DNA from: Deltaproteobacteria bacterium
GTDB lineage: Bacteria > Desulfobacterota > Desulfobulbia > Desulfobulbales > BM004
Assembly (NCBI GenBank): GCA_019313095.1
Contig: JAFDBU010000219.1
Location: 1-8,070 of the forward strand
Length of the DNA stretch: 8,070 nt
Direction: 5' to 3'
Numbering within the stretch: the first letter of the stretch is position 1; every line of letters begins with the position of its first letter. A program made the translations under genes and the position numbers. This document shows positions 1 through 6,181 of this stretch, piece after piece. Under the pieces are notes generated by a model. That model saw only the letters and a list, made by a program, of their open reading frames with translations. It was not told where the DNA came from and did no database searches.

Positions 1-94
1 GCTCCTGGATAACAAAATCTGTCGGACGTCTGCTTCGTTCCCTTGCAATTATTATCCAGCGGCCGAGGATAGGGTCCTTACGTAACTCTGGCAT
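1..94 (-). CDS. galT: Galactose-1-phosphate uridylyltransferase, N-terminal fragment (runs off the left edge)
   Basis: Reading leftward from the ATG at 94 gives 31 codons that open [13 protein letters not shown] and continue with [14 protein letters not shown]. This is the characteristic start of GalT (the R-K-D-P-x-x-G-R-W block). GalT transfers UMP between UDP-glucose and galactose 1-phosphate in the cytoplasmic Leloir pathway, and in some bacteria acts on related hexose 1-phosphates. The catalytic HxH motif lies outside the window, so activity and completeness cannot be judged. The ATG lies 6 bp beyond the dksA stop, which implies co-transcription with dksA. Upstream is only a weak purine-rich stretch (AAAAGAAC), so translation may depend on coupling to dksA. 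The identification rests on the N-terminal block alone but that block is distinctive. Confidence 0.85.
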   Translation of the reverse strand, partial: MPELRKDPILGRWIIIARERSRRPTDFVIQE

Positions 95-122
95 GTTCTT
101 TTACGGTTGGGCATGTTCTTTT
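90..122. repeat. 13-bp direct repeat at the dksA/galT junction
   Basis: On the minus strand the 13-mer AAAAGAACATGCC occurs twice with a 20-bp period, at 110-122 (inside the last dksA codons) and at 90-102 (covering the galT start codon and its upstream purines). The inner copy therefore carries the same start-site context as galT. Its ATG (first base at 114) is in another frame and closes after about 20 codons inside galT. The duplication is plain in the sequence; any role is unknown. Confidence 0.8.
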
Positions 123-466
123 TCATGCTGCTCCTGTGCGGTTTTGCACTTAACGCACAAGGTGGTCACAGGTCTGGCTTCGAGGCGTTTAATGGAAATT
201 TCCTCATCGCAGCTTTCACATATTCCGTACGTTCCGTTTTCCAGACGTTCAAGGGCCTCTTTAATCTTGGCAAGCAGTTTTCTTTCACGATCCCGGATAC
301 GCAGTTCAAAGTTGCGGTTGGATTCTGCCGTGGCCCTGTCAGTAGGATCGGGGTAATTATCACTTTGATCAGTCATTTCCAGCAGCGTTTTTTCAGCCTC
401 GCTCAATATATCCTGGCTCATGCCCTCAAGCTTTGCCTTGAAGTGTGCCCTTTGCTTTTTGTCCAT
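101..466 (-). CDS. dksA: RNA polymerase-binding transcription factor DksA (TraR/DksA C4 zinc-finger family)
   Basis: The protein has 121 residues. DksA enters the RNA polymerase secondary channel and, with ppGpp, adjusts initiation at rRNA and amino-acid promoters. A long helical region (about 5-75) carries the coiled-coil tip motif D40-P-T-D43-R-A45, matching the functional D71/D74/A76 of E. coli DksA. A C4 zinc finger follows: C83, C86, C104 and C107, with the usual CxxC-17-CxxC spacing. Residues aligned to the E. coli ppGpp site 2 contacts (L95, K98, R129, K139) are all present as L64, K67, R98 and K108. It is about 30 residues shorter at the N-terminus than the 151-residue E. coli protein, as in many non-enteric DksAs. 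The ATG at 466 has GGAG about 10 nt upstream. A TTGACA promoter lies near 614, and galT follows after 6 bp. The ppGpp-site alignment is mine, made by eye. Confidence 0.93.
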   Translation of the reverse strand: MDKKQRAHFKAKLEGMSQDILSEAEKTLLEMTDQSDNYPDPTDRATAESNRNFELRIRDRERKLLAKIKEALERLENGTYGICESCDEEISIKRLEARPVTTLCVKCKTAQEQHEKEHAQP

Positions 467-590
467 AATCTTTACTCCAGATATATCAACTATATCCCTA
501 TAACAGTTGTGTGTTAAAAAACCGAACTTTTTTAGCCTTTATGATATGGTGCTGTTAAATGCAATTTTCCTCCAACTAATAAAGGAGTCG

Positions 591-619
591 AATATTATTT
601 ATTTGGGTGCCTTTGTCAA
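591..619 (-). promoter_or_regulatory. Predicted sigma70-type promoter for dksA(-galT)
   Basis: On the minus strand a perfect TTGACA (614-619) is followed after 17 bp by AATATT (591-596), 4 of 6 to the -10 consensus; TAATAT with a 16-bp spacer is equally good. Transcription would start near 584 and give a leader of about 118 nt. That leader holds an A/T-rich dyad (TAAAAAA and TTTTTTA around CCGAAC, 514-534) and a GGAGG followed closely by a TTG that opens a 10-codon reading frame. A promoter here makes dksA-galT a unit at least partly independent of dnaJ. Confidence 0.55.
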
Positions 620-624
620 CAGCT

Positions 625-687
625 TTACACATAACTTTTGCAGTTACACCGATCCTGGAAGCAGCACCTCTTCTTGATATAGTACAT
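625..687 (-). CDS. Possible Cys-rich micro-ORF (20 residues), unrecognised
   Basis: In the gap between dnaJ and dksA an ATG at 687 opens a 20-codon frame ending in TAA at 625, just before the dksA -35 box. The peptide starts MYYIKKRCC and has four cysteines at positions 8, 9, 14 and 16 (CC-x4-C-x-C), five or six basic residues and an aromatic N-terminus. The frame stays open upstream into the 3' end of dnaJ, so a longer form from a TTG or CTG start is possible. I see no Shine-Dalgarno sequence before the ATG, which is the main argument against it. Chance is plausible at this length, but the clustering of cysteines and lysine/arginine is unlike random AT-rich spacer. I assign no function. Confidence 0.3.
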   Translation of the reverse strand: MYYIKKRCCFQDRCNCKSYV

Positions 688-727
688 CAGCCGAACTGGC
701 AGGCGGTCGGACTCAGACTGAGATTTC

Positions 728-1858
728 TTATTCCGCTTTACGGCCAAGATGCAATAATTTCTTAAGCAGTCCTTCTTCGCTGTCCTGTTCTTTTCTCCGT
801 TCCAGTTCGCCGAACTCCTGCAGGAGTTCCTTCTGCCTTTTTGTCAATTTCTGAGGAGTTTTGATGGCAACTTCAACGATCATGTCACCACGCCCGTTTC
901 CTCTCAAATGAGGCACTCCTTCATTTTTCAGCGTAAATCTTGTCCCGGTCTTGGTAGCTTTCGGAATCTTCAGGTTCTGGGTGCCATGTATGGTCGGCAC
1001 TTCCAAATTACAACCAAGGGCAGCCTGATCAAAATCTATAGGGTAGCGGCAATAGATCAAATCACCTTCACGTTGAAAAAATTCATGCGGTTCAACATGT
1101 ATTATAACATATAGATCGCCGGCCGGCCCGCCTTTACGGCCGCCTTCACCGTTACCCTGCAAGCGCATCTTGGCACCGGTATCAACCCCTGGGGGTATTT
1201 TCAGGGCAACCTTTTTCTTACTCTTAACCAGGCCGACACCATCACAATCAGAACAGGGATCTTTAATAATTTCCCCTTCCCCGCGGCAATGCGGACAGGT
1301 GGTGCTCATCCTGAAAAAACCCTGCGCCCTGACCACCTGGCCCCTGCCGTGACATGTTGTACAGGGGACCGGCTTGTAACCCGGGCGCAGGCCGGTTCCT
1401 TCACAGGTCCAACAGGTGTCCGGTCTTTCAATTTCTATATTTTTGGCAACACCATGCACTGCATCCATGAAACTTACCGACAGGTCGTAACGAAGGTCGG
1501 CTCCTCTGATGGGACCGTGCTTGGACCTTCTTGTATCGGTCCGACCGAATCCGAAAATATCGCCGAAAATATCGCCGAAACTGGAAAATATATCCTCAAA
1601 ATCCGGCCCCTGATATCCCCGGCTCTTCAAGCCTTCATGTCCGTAGGTATCATATATCTGTCGTTTGTTGCTGTCACTGAGGACTTCGTAAGCCTCGGTG
1701 GACTGCTTGAACTTGTCTTCCGACTCTTTGTCGCCCTGATTACGGTCCGGATGAAACTTCATGGCCAGCTTTCGATAGGCCTTTTTTATCTCATCCTGAG
1801 AGGCCGACCTTGAGACGCCAAGCACCTCGTAGTAGTCAAGCTCCATGGTAGTTTTCAA
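728..1858 (-). CDS. dnaJ: Chaperone protein DnaJ (Hsp40)
   Basis: This is a full-length type I DnaJ of 376 residues, the cytoplasmic co-chaperone that delivers substrates to DnaK and stimulates its ATPase. The J domain (about 8-73) contains HPD at 36-38. A short G/F linker (about 80-118) carries an F-G-D-I repeat. The zinc-binding region has all four CxxCxGxG repeats, at C149/C152, C166/C169, C188/C191 and C202/C205. The C-terminal substrate-binding domains follow (about 212-340), then a charged tail. The start is ambiguous. A TTG at 1858 has AAGGAGG only 4 nt upstream and overlaps the rpoZ stop (TTGA). An in-frame ATG at 1846 gives [10 protein letters not shown], closer to typical DnaJ N-termini, but its SD would be about 16 nt away. 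I prefer the TTG with coupling to rpoZ. No dnaK or grpE is visible nearby. Confidence 0.96.
   Translation of the reverse strand: MKTTMELDYYEVLGVSRSASQDEIKKAYRKLAMKFHPDRNQGDKESEDKFKQSTEAYEVLSDSNKRQIYDTYGHEGLKSRGYQGPDFEDIFSSFGDIFGDIFGFGRTDTRRSKHGPIRGADLRYDLSVSFMDAVHGVAKNIEIERPDTCWTCEGTGLRPGYKPVPCTTCHGRGQVVRAQGFFRMSTTCPHCRGEGEIIKDPCSDCDGVGLVKSKKKVALKIPPGVDTGAKMRLQGNGEGGRKGGPAGDLYVIIHVEPHEFFQREGDLIYCRYPIDFDQAALGCNLEVPTIHGTQNLKIPKATKTGTRFTLKNEGVPHLRGNGRGDMIVEVAIKTPQKLTKRQKELLQEFGELERRKEQDSEEGLLKKLLHLGRKAE
1551..1580 (-). repeat. In-frame 12-bp tandem repeat in the dnaJ G/F linker
   Basis: On the plus strand the unit CCGAAAATATCG occurs twice in tandem (1551-1562, 1563-1574), followed by half a unit. 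Being a multiple of three it adds F-G-D-I units to DnaJ around residues 94-104. Slippage here would lengthen or shorten the linker without a frameshift. Confidence 0.8.
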
Positions 1859-2142
1859 GCTGCCTCCTTGGATGTTTGCTTATCAGGATTATCATGTTCG
1901 GCAGCACTACCTGCTGCATGCTCTTTCTCAAGATTCGGCAGATTAAGAATATTCTCGAAAGTAACTGCTCCGGCAGCTATCTCACGAAGTGCCATAACCA
2001 CTTCCTTGTTTTTTCTCGGAGCAATTAACAAAGGTATTCCCTGTCGCCTTTGTTTAACGCGCTCAACCGCCAGATGGACCAGACTGAAGCGATTATCATC
2101 ACCAATTTTTTCCAAGCAGTCTTCGACTGTAATTCTTGCCAT
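1855..2142 (-). CDS. rpoZ: DNA-directed RNA polymerase subunit omega
   Basis: The protein has 95 residues. Omega helps fold and hold the beta' subunit and forms part of ppGpp site 1. The start [14 protein letters not shown] keeps the conserved M-A-R opening that contacts ppGpp in E. coli. The core NRFSLVHLA...[15 protein letters not shown] is the omega signature. There are two extra residues (DD) before NRF compared with E. coli. The C-terminal tail (about 70-95) is polar and probably disordered, as is usual. The ATG at 2142 has AGGAGG about 10 nt upstream. The stop codon overlaps the TTG start of dnaJ, so the two are translationally linked. rpoZ-dnaJ is not the classical gmk-rpoZ-spoT arrangement. 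Confidence 0.93.
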   Translation of the reverse strand: MARITVEDCLEKIGDDNRFSLVHLAVERVKQRRQGIPLLIAPRKNKEVVMALREIAAGAVTFENILNLPNLEKEHAAGSAAEHDNPDKQTSKEAA

Positions 2143-2201
2143 AAATATAAAACCTCCTGATATAATTGAGGACTTATGTTTTTCGTCCTAAAAACTTATA
2201 G

Positions 2202-2229
2202 AATATAATCTTTTAAAGAAAAATCGCAA
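2202..2229 (-). promoter_or_regulatory. Predicted promoter for rpoZ-dnaJ, nested in the purA terminator
   Basis: On the minus strand TTGCGA (2224-2229, 4 of 6) is followed after 16 bp by TATATT (2202-2207, 5 of 6). The -35 element shares bases with the 3' arm of the purA terminator hairpin. The leader of about 55 nt contains AGGAC...GTCCT (5-bp stem), whose 3' arm could alternatively pair as TCCT with AGGA of the rpoZ Shine-Dalgarno. The call is by consensus match only. Confidence 0.4.
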
Positions 2230-2241
2230 AGCTTTTTTGCG
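2213..2241 (-). terminator. Probable intrinsic terminator downstream of purA
   Basis: About 27 bp after the purA stop, the minus strand has the inverted repeat CGCAAA / TTTGCG (2236-2241 and 2225-2230) around a 5-nt loop, followed directly by ATTTTTCTTT. The 6-bp stem is short and only half G/C, so termination may be partial and allow read-through into rpoZ-dnaJ. Confidence 0.5.
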
Positions 2242-2267
2242 TCTGGAGTGAACAACCGGACTGTATC

Positions 2268-3566
<1,299 letters not shown>

Positions 3567-3649
3567 TTACACTCTCCTCAAATCTGGAATCAGCAAAGAC
3601 ATATCAAAAAGTTTTTTAGTTTTTGCAGCGAAATATTTAAGAGACAGCA

Positions 3650-3678
3650 ACCATAGTAAAAGGTTTTCCAAAAGTCAA
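3650..3678 (-). promoter_or_regulatory. Predicted sigma70-type promoter for purA
   Basis: On the minus strand TTGACT (3673-3678, 5 of 6) is followed by a 17-bp spacer and TATGGT (3650-3655, 4 of 6). The start would be near 3643, with a leader of about 76 nt. The leader holds an A/T-only dyad, CAAAAA / TTTTTG around 3605-3625, similar in character to the one in the dksA leader. I see no purine riboswitch or recognisable PurR box. Confidence 0.55.
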
Positions 3679-3707
3679 TCAGGCCCTTTCAGGCAGAGTA
3701 AAGATTC

Positions 3708-3772
3708 TTGACACCTATTTTTTTAATACCGTAGATTGCGGGCTGCATTTGGTGCTGGTTTTTTATGCAATC
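3708..3772 (+). promoter_or_regulatory. Predicted tat operon promoter with an overlapping dyad
   Basis: A perfect TTGACA (3708-3713) is followed after 18 bp by TAGATT (3732-3737, 4 of 6), placing the start near 3744 and the leader at about 120 nt. The perfect 6-bp inverted repeat GATTGC (3734-3739) / GCAATC (3767-3772) begins inside the -10 box and spans the likely start site. A competing 5-bp pairing TGCAT (3744-3748) / ATGCA (3765-3769) shares the downstream arm. This could be an operator or a transcript hairpin. The rest of the divergent gap to 3865 is AT-rich and shows no gene. Confidence 0.45.
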
Positions 3773-3865
3773 ACATGCTAAAAATGAATCTTCAATTTAA
3801 CAATGTCATTATGCAAAAAGAATTAGCGGAAAGCTTTAACATAATTTACTAGGTTTATATTACAT

Positions 3866-4243
3866 ATGTTTGGCATTGGACTTCCTGAACTTATCCTGAT
3901 CATGGCGGTGGCCCTCATGGTTGTGGGGCCCGATAAACTTCCCGAACTGGCCAGATCCCTTGGCAAAGGCATAGTTGAGCTCAAAAAAGCCGCCGCCAGC
4001 CTGAAGGAAAGTTTCGATGAGGGTGCTGAAGAACATCCGGGCTGGAATGATAAGGACATGGACCAACATCCAAACAAGGAATTATTTGAGGCATACAACA
4101 ACCTGCCCGAGGGTGCTTTACCCGAAAAATCCGACCCGGCATATGCCGAAGAAACTCCTGCTGACACTGAGGAAAGTGCATCAACAGAAGAGATCAGCCA
4201 CACCCCGCCTGCTGAAAAAGAAACCGAAGATAAGGAAAATTAG
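3866..4243 (+). CDS. tatB: Sec-independent protein translocase subunit, TatA/B family, TatB-like
   Basis: The protein has 125 residues. It is a membrane component of the twin-arginine translocase, which exports folded, often cofactor-bearing proteins. One N-terminal membrane helix (about 4-20) is followed by the hinge V-G-P-D-K-L-P-E-L and an amphipathic helix (about 25-50). The tail from about 50 is strongly acidic (many E and D) and probably disordered. I favour TatB over TatA for two reasons: E8 in the membrane segment and G21-P22 fall exactly where E. coli TatB has them, and the Phe of the TatA F-G-x motif is Val. The tail is much longer than in most TatA proteins. The start matches the family MFGIG opening, although the SD is weak (TAGG about 13 nt upstream). 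tatC follows after 8 bp. No separate tatA is in the window, so a dual TatA/B role is possible. Confidence 0.88.
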   Translation: MFGIGLPELILIMAVALMVVGPDKLPELARSLGKGIVELKKAAASLKESFDEGAEEHPGWNDKDMDQHPNKELFEAYNNLPEGALPEKSDPAYAEETPADTEESASTEEISHTPPAEKETEDKEN

Positions 4244-4251
4244 AGCAACTT

Positions 4252-5001
4252 ATGTTAGCTACCTCAGGCCACCTTGAAGAACTGCGCCAGAGGCTGATTG
4301 TCTCATTCAGCACTGTTTTTATTTCTGCCGCGCTTTCCTATATATTTGCGGAACAGATTGCCCGTTTCTTAATGACTCCCCTCTTTCTCGCCTCACCAGC
4401 GCTGGTAAAGCTCGTCTACACTAACCTGACTGAGGCCTTTATCACTTACCTGAAGCTCTCTTTGCTCATGGGCATCATATTCAGTATCCCTGTCCTGCTT
4501 TATGAAATGTGGATGTATATTGCACCGGGGCTCCATCAAAACGAAAAAAAAACAGTTCTAACCGTTGTTTTTTGGGCCAGTCTGCTTTTTGGTGCCGGGG
4601 CAGGCTTTGCATTTTTTATTGTTCTACCCCGGGCCCTTCATTTTTTTATGGGTTTTGCAAACCCACAGTTAACGCCTCTGCCAAAACTTTCAGGCTACCT
4701 GACCTTTGTGGCCCGGACCTCTCTTGCCTTCGGCCTGTCTTTTGAAATACCTTTCCTGATGGTGACAGCAGCCAGAATCGGCTGGGTCAAGCGCAACTAT
4801 TTTTCAACCAAACGCAAATTCTTCTACCCGGCTATCCTGGTACTCTCATTGCTTTTTGCTGCCGGCGATCTCATGGCCGCAATCCTGCTCTGTCTGCCTC
4901 TTTTTGCCCTTTATGAATCAGGCATTCTAATAATAAGAGTTTTTCCCGGGGATAAACTCCATAGCGATACAGGCGCTGGAGACCAAACTGAAGAAAATTA
5001 G
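4252..5001 (+). CDS. tatC: Sec-independent protein translocase subunit TatC
   Basis: The protein has 249 residues and six hydrophobic spans (about 15-33, 66-88, 103-127, 148-172, 193-209, 212-230), as expected for TatC, the twin-arginine signal-peptide receptor of the inner membrane. Family blocks are HLEELRQRL at 7-15, TEAFITYLKLSL at 60-71, YEMWMYIAPGLHQNEKK at 84-100 and SFEIP at 163-167. E98 aligns with E. coli E103 of the signal-peptide site, and E165 with E170. One departure is that the periplasmic loop before the last helix reads A-A-G-D206 where most TatCs have T-P-P-D. The aspartate is kept but the prolines are lost. The C-terminal tail (230-249) is polar. The ATG at 4252 lies 8 bp after the tatB-like stop, and the next gene starts 2 bp after its own stop, so it is the middle gene of a three-gene operon. 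Confidence 0.95.
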   Translation: MLATSGHLEELRQRLIVSFSTVFISAALSYIFAEQIARFLMTPLFLASPALVKLVYTNLTEAFITYLKLSLLMGIIFSIPVLLYEMWMYIAPGLHQNEKKTVLTVVFWASLLFGAGAGFAFFIVLPRALHFFMGFANPQLTPLPKLSGYLTFVARTSLAFGLSFEIPFLMVTAARIGWVKRNYFSTKRKFFYPAILVLSLLFAAGDLMAAILLCLPLFALYESGILIIRVFPGDKLHSDTGAGDQTEEN

Positions 5002-5003
5002 TT

Positions 5004-5237
5004 ATGGTCTTTGGAAGCATGAAAGATAAAGTTATAGATTATAGGGGCAATACATTAGCAGCCACCCGGGATATCAGGATCCGCCTCAGAATGGCCAGTT
5101 CAGGCCAGACTATCAGTTTTGTTTGCAGGGAAGAACAGGTGGTTAGACTGTTGCGTGAGATCACCTTTCAGGACGGCACAATCATCTCGAGAACAACAAG
5201 TGATGAGGGTGCATACATAACTGTCCGCAAAACCTGA
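5004..5237 (+). CDS. TusA/SirA-fold small protein lacking the CPxP cysteine
   Basis: The protein has 77 residues. The pattern fits the TusA fold: strand VIDYRG (10-15), helix (about 20-33), strand TISFVC (36-41), helix EEQVVRLLREITFQDG (43-58), strand TIISRTT, then AYITVRK at the end. In TusA proteins D-x-R-G-x-x-C-P-x-P supplies the persulfide-carrying cysteine. Here the corresponding stretch is D12-Y-R-G-N-T-L-A-A, so neither the Cys nor the prolines are there. The only cysteine is C41, at the end of the second strand. Classical sulfur transfer is therefore unlikely; a binding or regulatory role, or one using C41, is conceivable. The start is at 5004, 2 bp after the tatC stop; a second ATG at 5019 gives 72 residues. 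The packing implies co-expression and coupling with tatC. The fold assignment is by eye from motif layout, not a search. Confidence 0.6.
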   Translation: MVFGSMKDKVIDYRGNTLAATRDIRIRLRMASSGQTISFVCREEQVVRLLREITFQDGTIISRTTSDEGAYITVRKT

Positions 5238-5264
5238 CAGGATTTATTTTTACGCCATCAAAGC

Positions 5265-5319
5265 TTGCAATTATATCCCCCAGGACATGTATTCCCGGAC
5301 TTTTCCCGTTATAGTGCAA
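5265..5319. other. Bipartite stem-loop between convergent operons
   Basis: The 95-bp gap between the TusA-like gene and ppsR contains nested inverted repeats. The outer arms are TTGCA (5265-5269) with TGCAA (5315-5319) and TATA (5272-5275) with TATA (5310-5313). The inner arms are CCAGGA (5280-5285) with TCCCGG (5293-5298). The inner stem is complete on the minus strand through one G-U pair but has an A-C mismatch on the plus strand. On the plus strand ACTTTT follows the inner stem. It may act as a bidirectional transcription stop or mRNA 3'-end stabiliser, though it lacks a strong U tract in either direction. Confidence 0.35.
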
Positions 5320-5332
5320 CTGGAATTTAATA

Positions 5333-6151
5333 CTAGAGAATAAATTTTTTTGAGATTCCCATCTCCTGCATAACCTGGGTGGCGGTCTCCTCAATGGATT
5401 TACCCGAGGATGAAATAATGGGAATATGGGACTTCAGATAGATCTGTTCCGCCTGTTTCAGTTCCTCGATACAAGTGGAAAGTTTGGCGTACCTGCTTCC
5501 AGGATATCGTTTTTCCCTGGCACTGCGGAGCTGTTCCGGCGAAGTCGTTAAAGCCACAGTACGGCTCAAATTCTGCCGTATGATCTCCGGCACTTTGTAC
5601 CTGTTCAGATATTCTGCCGTAAGCGGAAAATTGGCTGACTTAAGCCCCATTTGGGTTGCCAGATAAACGGCAACCGGTGTTTTCCCGGCCCTGGAAACTC
5701 CCAGCAGAATAACATCCGCTTCATCGTATTCGCTGATCTTGGCACCATCGTCGTGGGCCAGGCAGAAATGAATGGCTTCGACCCTTTTATTCATGGTCAC
5801 ATCACTTGGATGACGTGCAAAGCCCGGTTCCCTGACGGCCCTTGTTTCCAGGCATGTTTCAAGGCGCTCCAGGAACCGGCCGTAGGCTTCAAAATATTCA
5901 ACTTCAGGGATATCGAAGACTGCCCGTATCTCCGGGTCAAGAATGGTGCTGAAAATTATCGGCCTTCTTCCCCCTGAGCGTTTCAAAATATGACTAATCG
6001 TTTTTTGGGCCTCGGCAACGGTTCGTATAAAGGGGAATTTTTCCTCAGAAAAATTAACCTCGGGAAACTGGCAGATAAGAGCCTGTCCCAGATTGGTGAC
6101 AAGAATCCCGGTACTGTCAGATATATAATAAACATCCTTGGAACTCCACAT
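5333..6151 (-). CDS. ppsR: Phosphoenolpyruvate synthase regulatory protein (bifunctional kinase/pyrophosphorylase)
   Basis: The protein has 272 residues, DUF299/kinase-PPPase family. PpsR inactivates PEP synthase by ADP-dependent threonine phosphorylation and reactivates it by Pi-dependent phosphorolysis, thus gating gluconeogenesis from pyruvate. The sequence follows E. coli PpsR nearly end to end: VYYISDSTG at 7-15, PFIRT at 40-44, ILDPEIRAVF at 70-79, LAHDDG at 131-136, the P-loop GVSRAGKTP at 151-159, VYLATQMGLKSANFP at 162-176, SRYAKLSTC at 219-227, and the tail EMGISKKF. The GKT P-loop and overall match favour the PEP-synthase type over the PPDK type, but family members are hard to separate by eye. 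AGAGGT precedes the ATG. It is the third gene after the kinase and the SagB-type gene (30-bp gap). No ppsA or ppdK target gene lies in the window. Confidence 0.92.
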   Translation of the reverse strand: MWSSKDVYYISDSTGILVTNLGQALICQFPEVNFSEEKFPFIRTVAEAQKTISHILKRSGGRRPIIFSTILDPEIRAVFDIPEVEYFEAYGRFLERLETCLETRAVREPGFARHPSDVTMNKRVEAIHFCLAHDDGAKISEYDEADVILLGVSRAGKTPVAVYLATQMGLKSANFPLTAEYLNRYKVPEIIRQNLSRTVALTTSPEQLRSAREKRYPGSRYAKLSTCIEELKQAEQIYLKSHIPIISSSGKSIEETATQVMQEMGISKKFIL

Positions 6152-6181
6152 GTTTTATGACCTCTTTTTTAGGCTTCTCTG

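Noticed and set aside
700..727. CTCA-GAC-TGAG hairpin just after the dnaJ stop, as a terminator
   Set aside because: The stem is only 4 bp and no T run follows on the minus strand, so it is too weak to call.
1289..1813. 174-codon plus-strand frame antisense to dnaJ
   Set aside because: It lies opposite the J domain and zinc region of an intact DnaJ; shadow frame.
3764..3799. Short ATG frame of 11 codons upstream of the tatB-like gene
   Set aside because: It has no Shine-Dalgarno sequence and no distinctive composition, so it is expected by chance in this spacer.
3823..4203. Minus-strand frame antisense to the tatB-like gene
   Set aside because: Its Ser/Ala-rich product is the complement of Glu/Asp-rich codons, and it has no start context.
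4017..4277. 86-codon frame spanning the tatB-like/tatC junction
   Set aside because: It is out of frame with both genes. Its basic composition is the frame-shifted reading of the acidic TatB tail.
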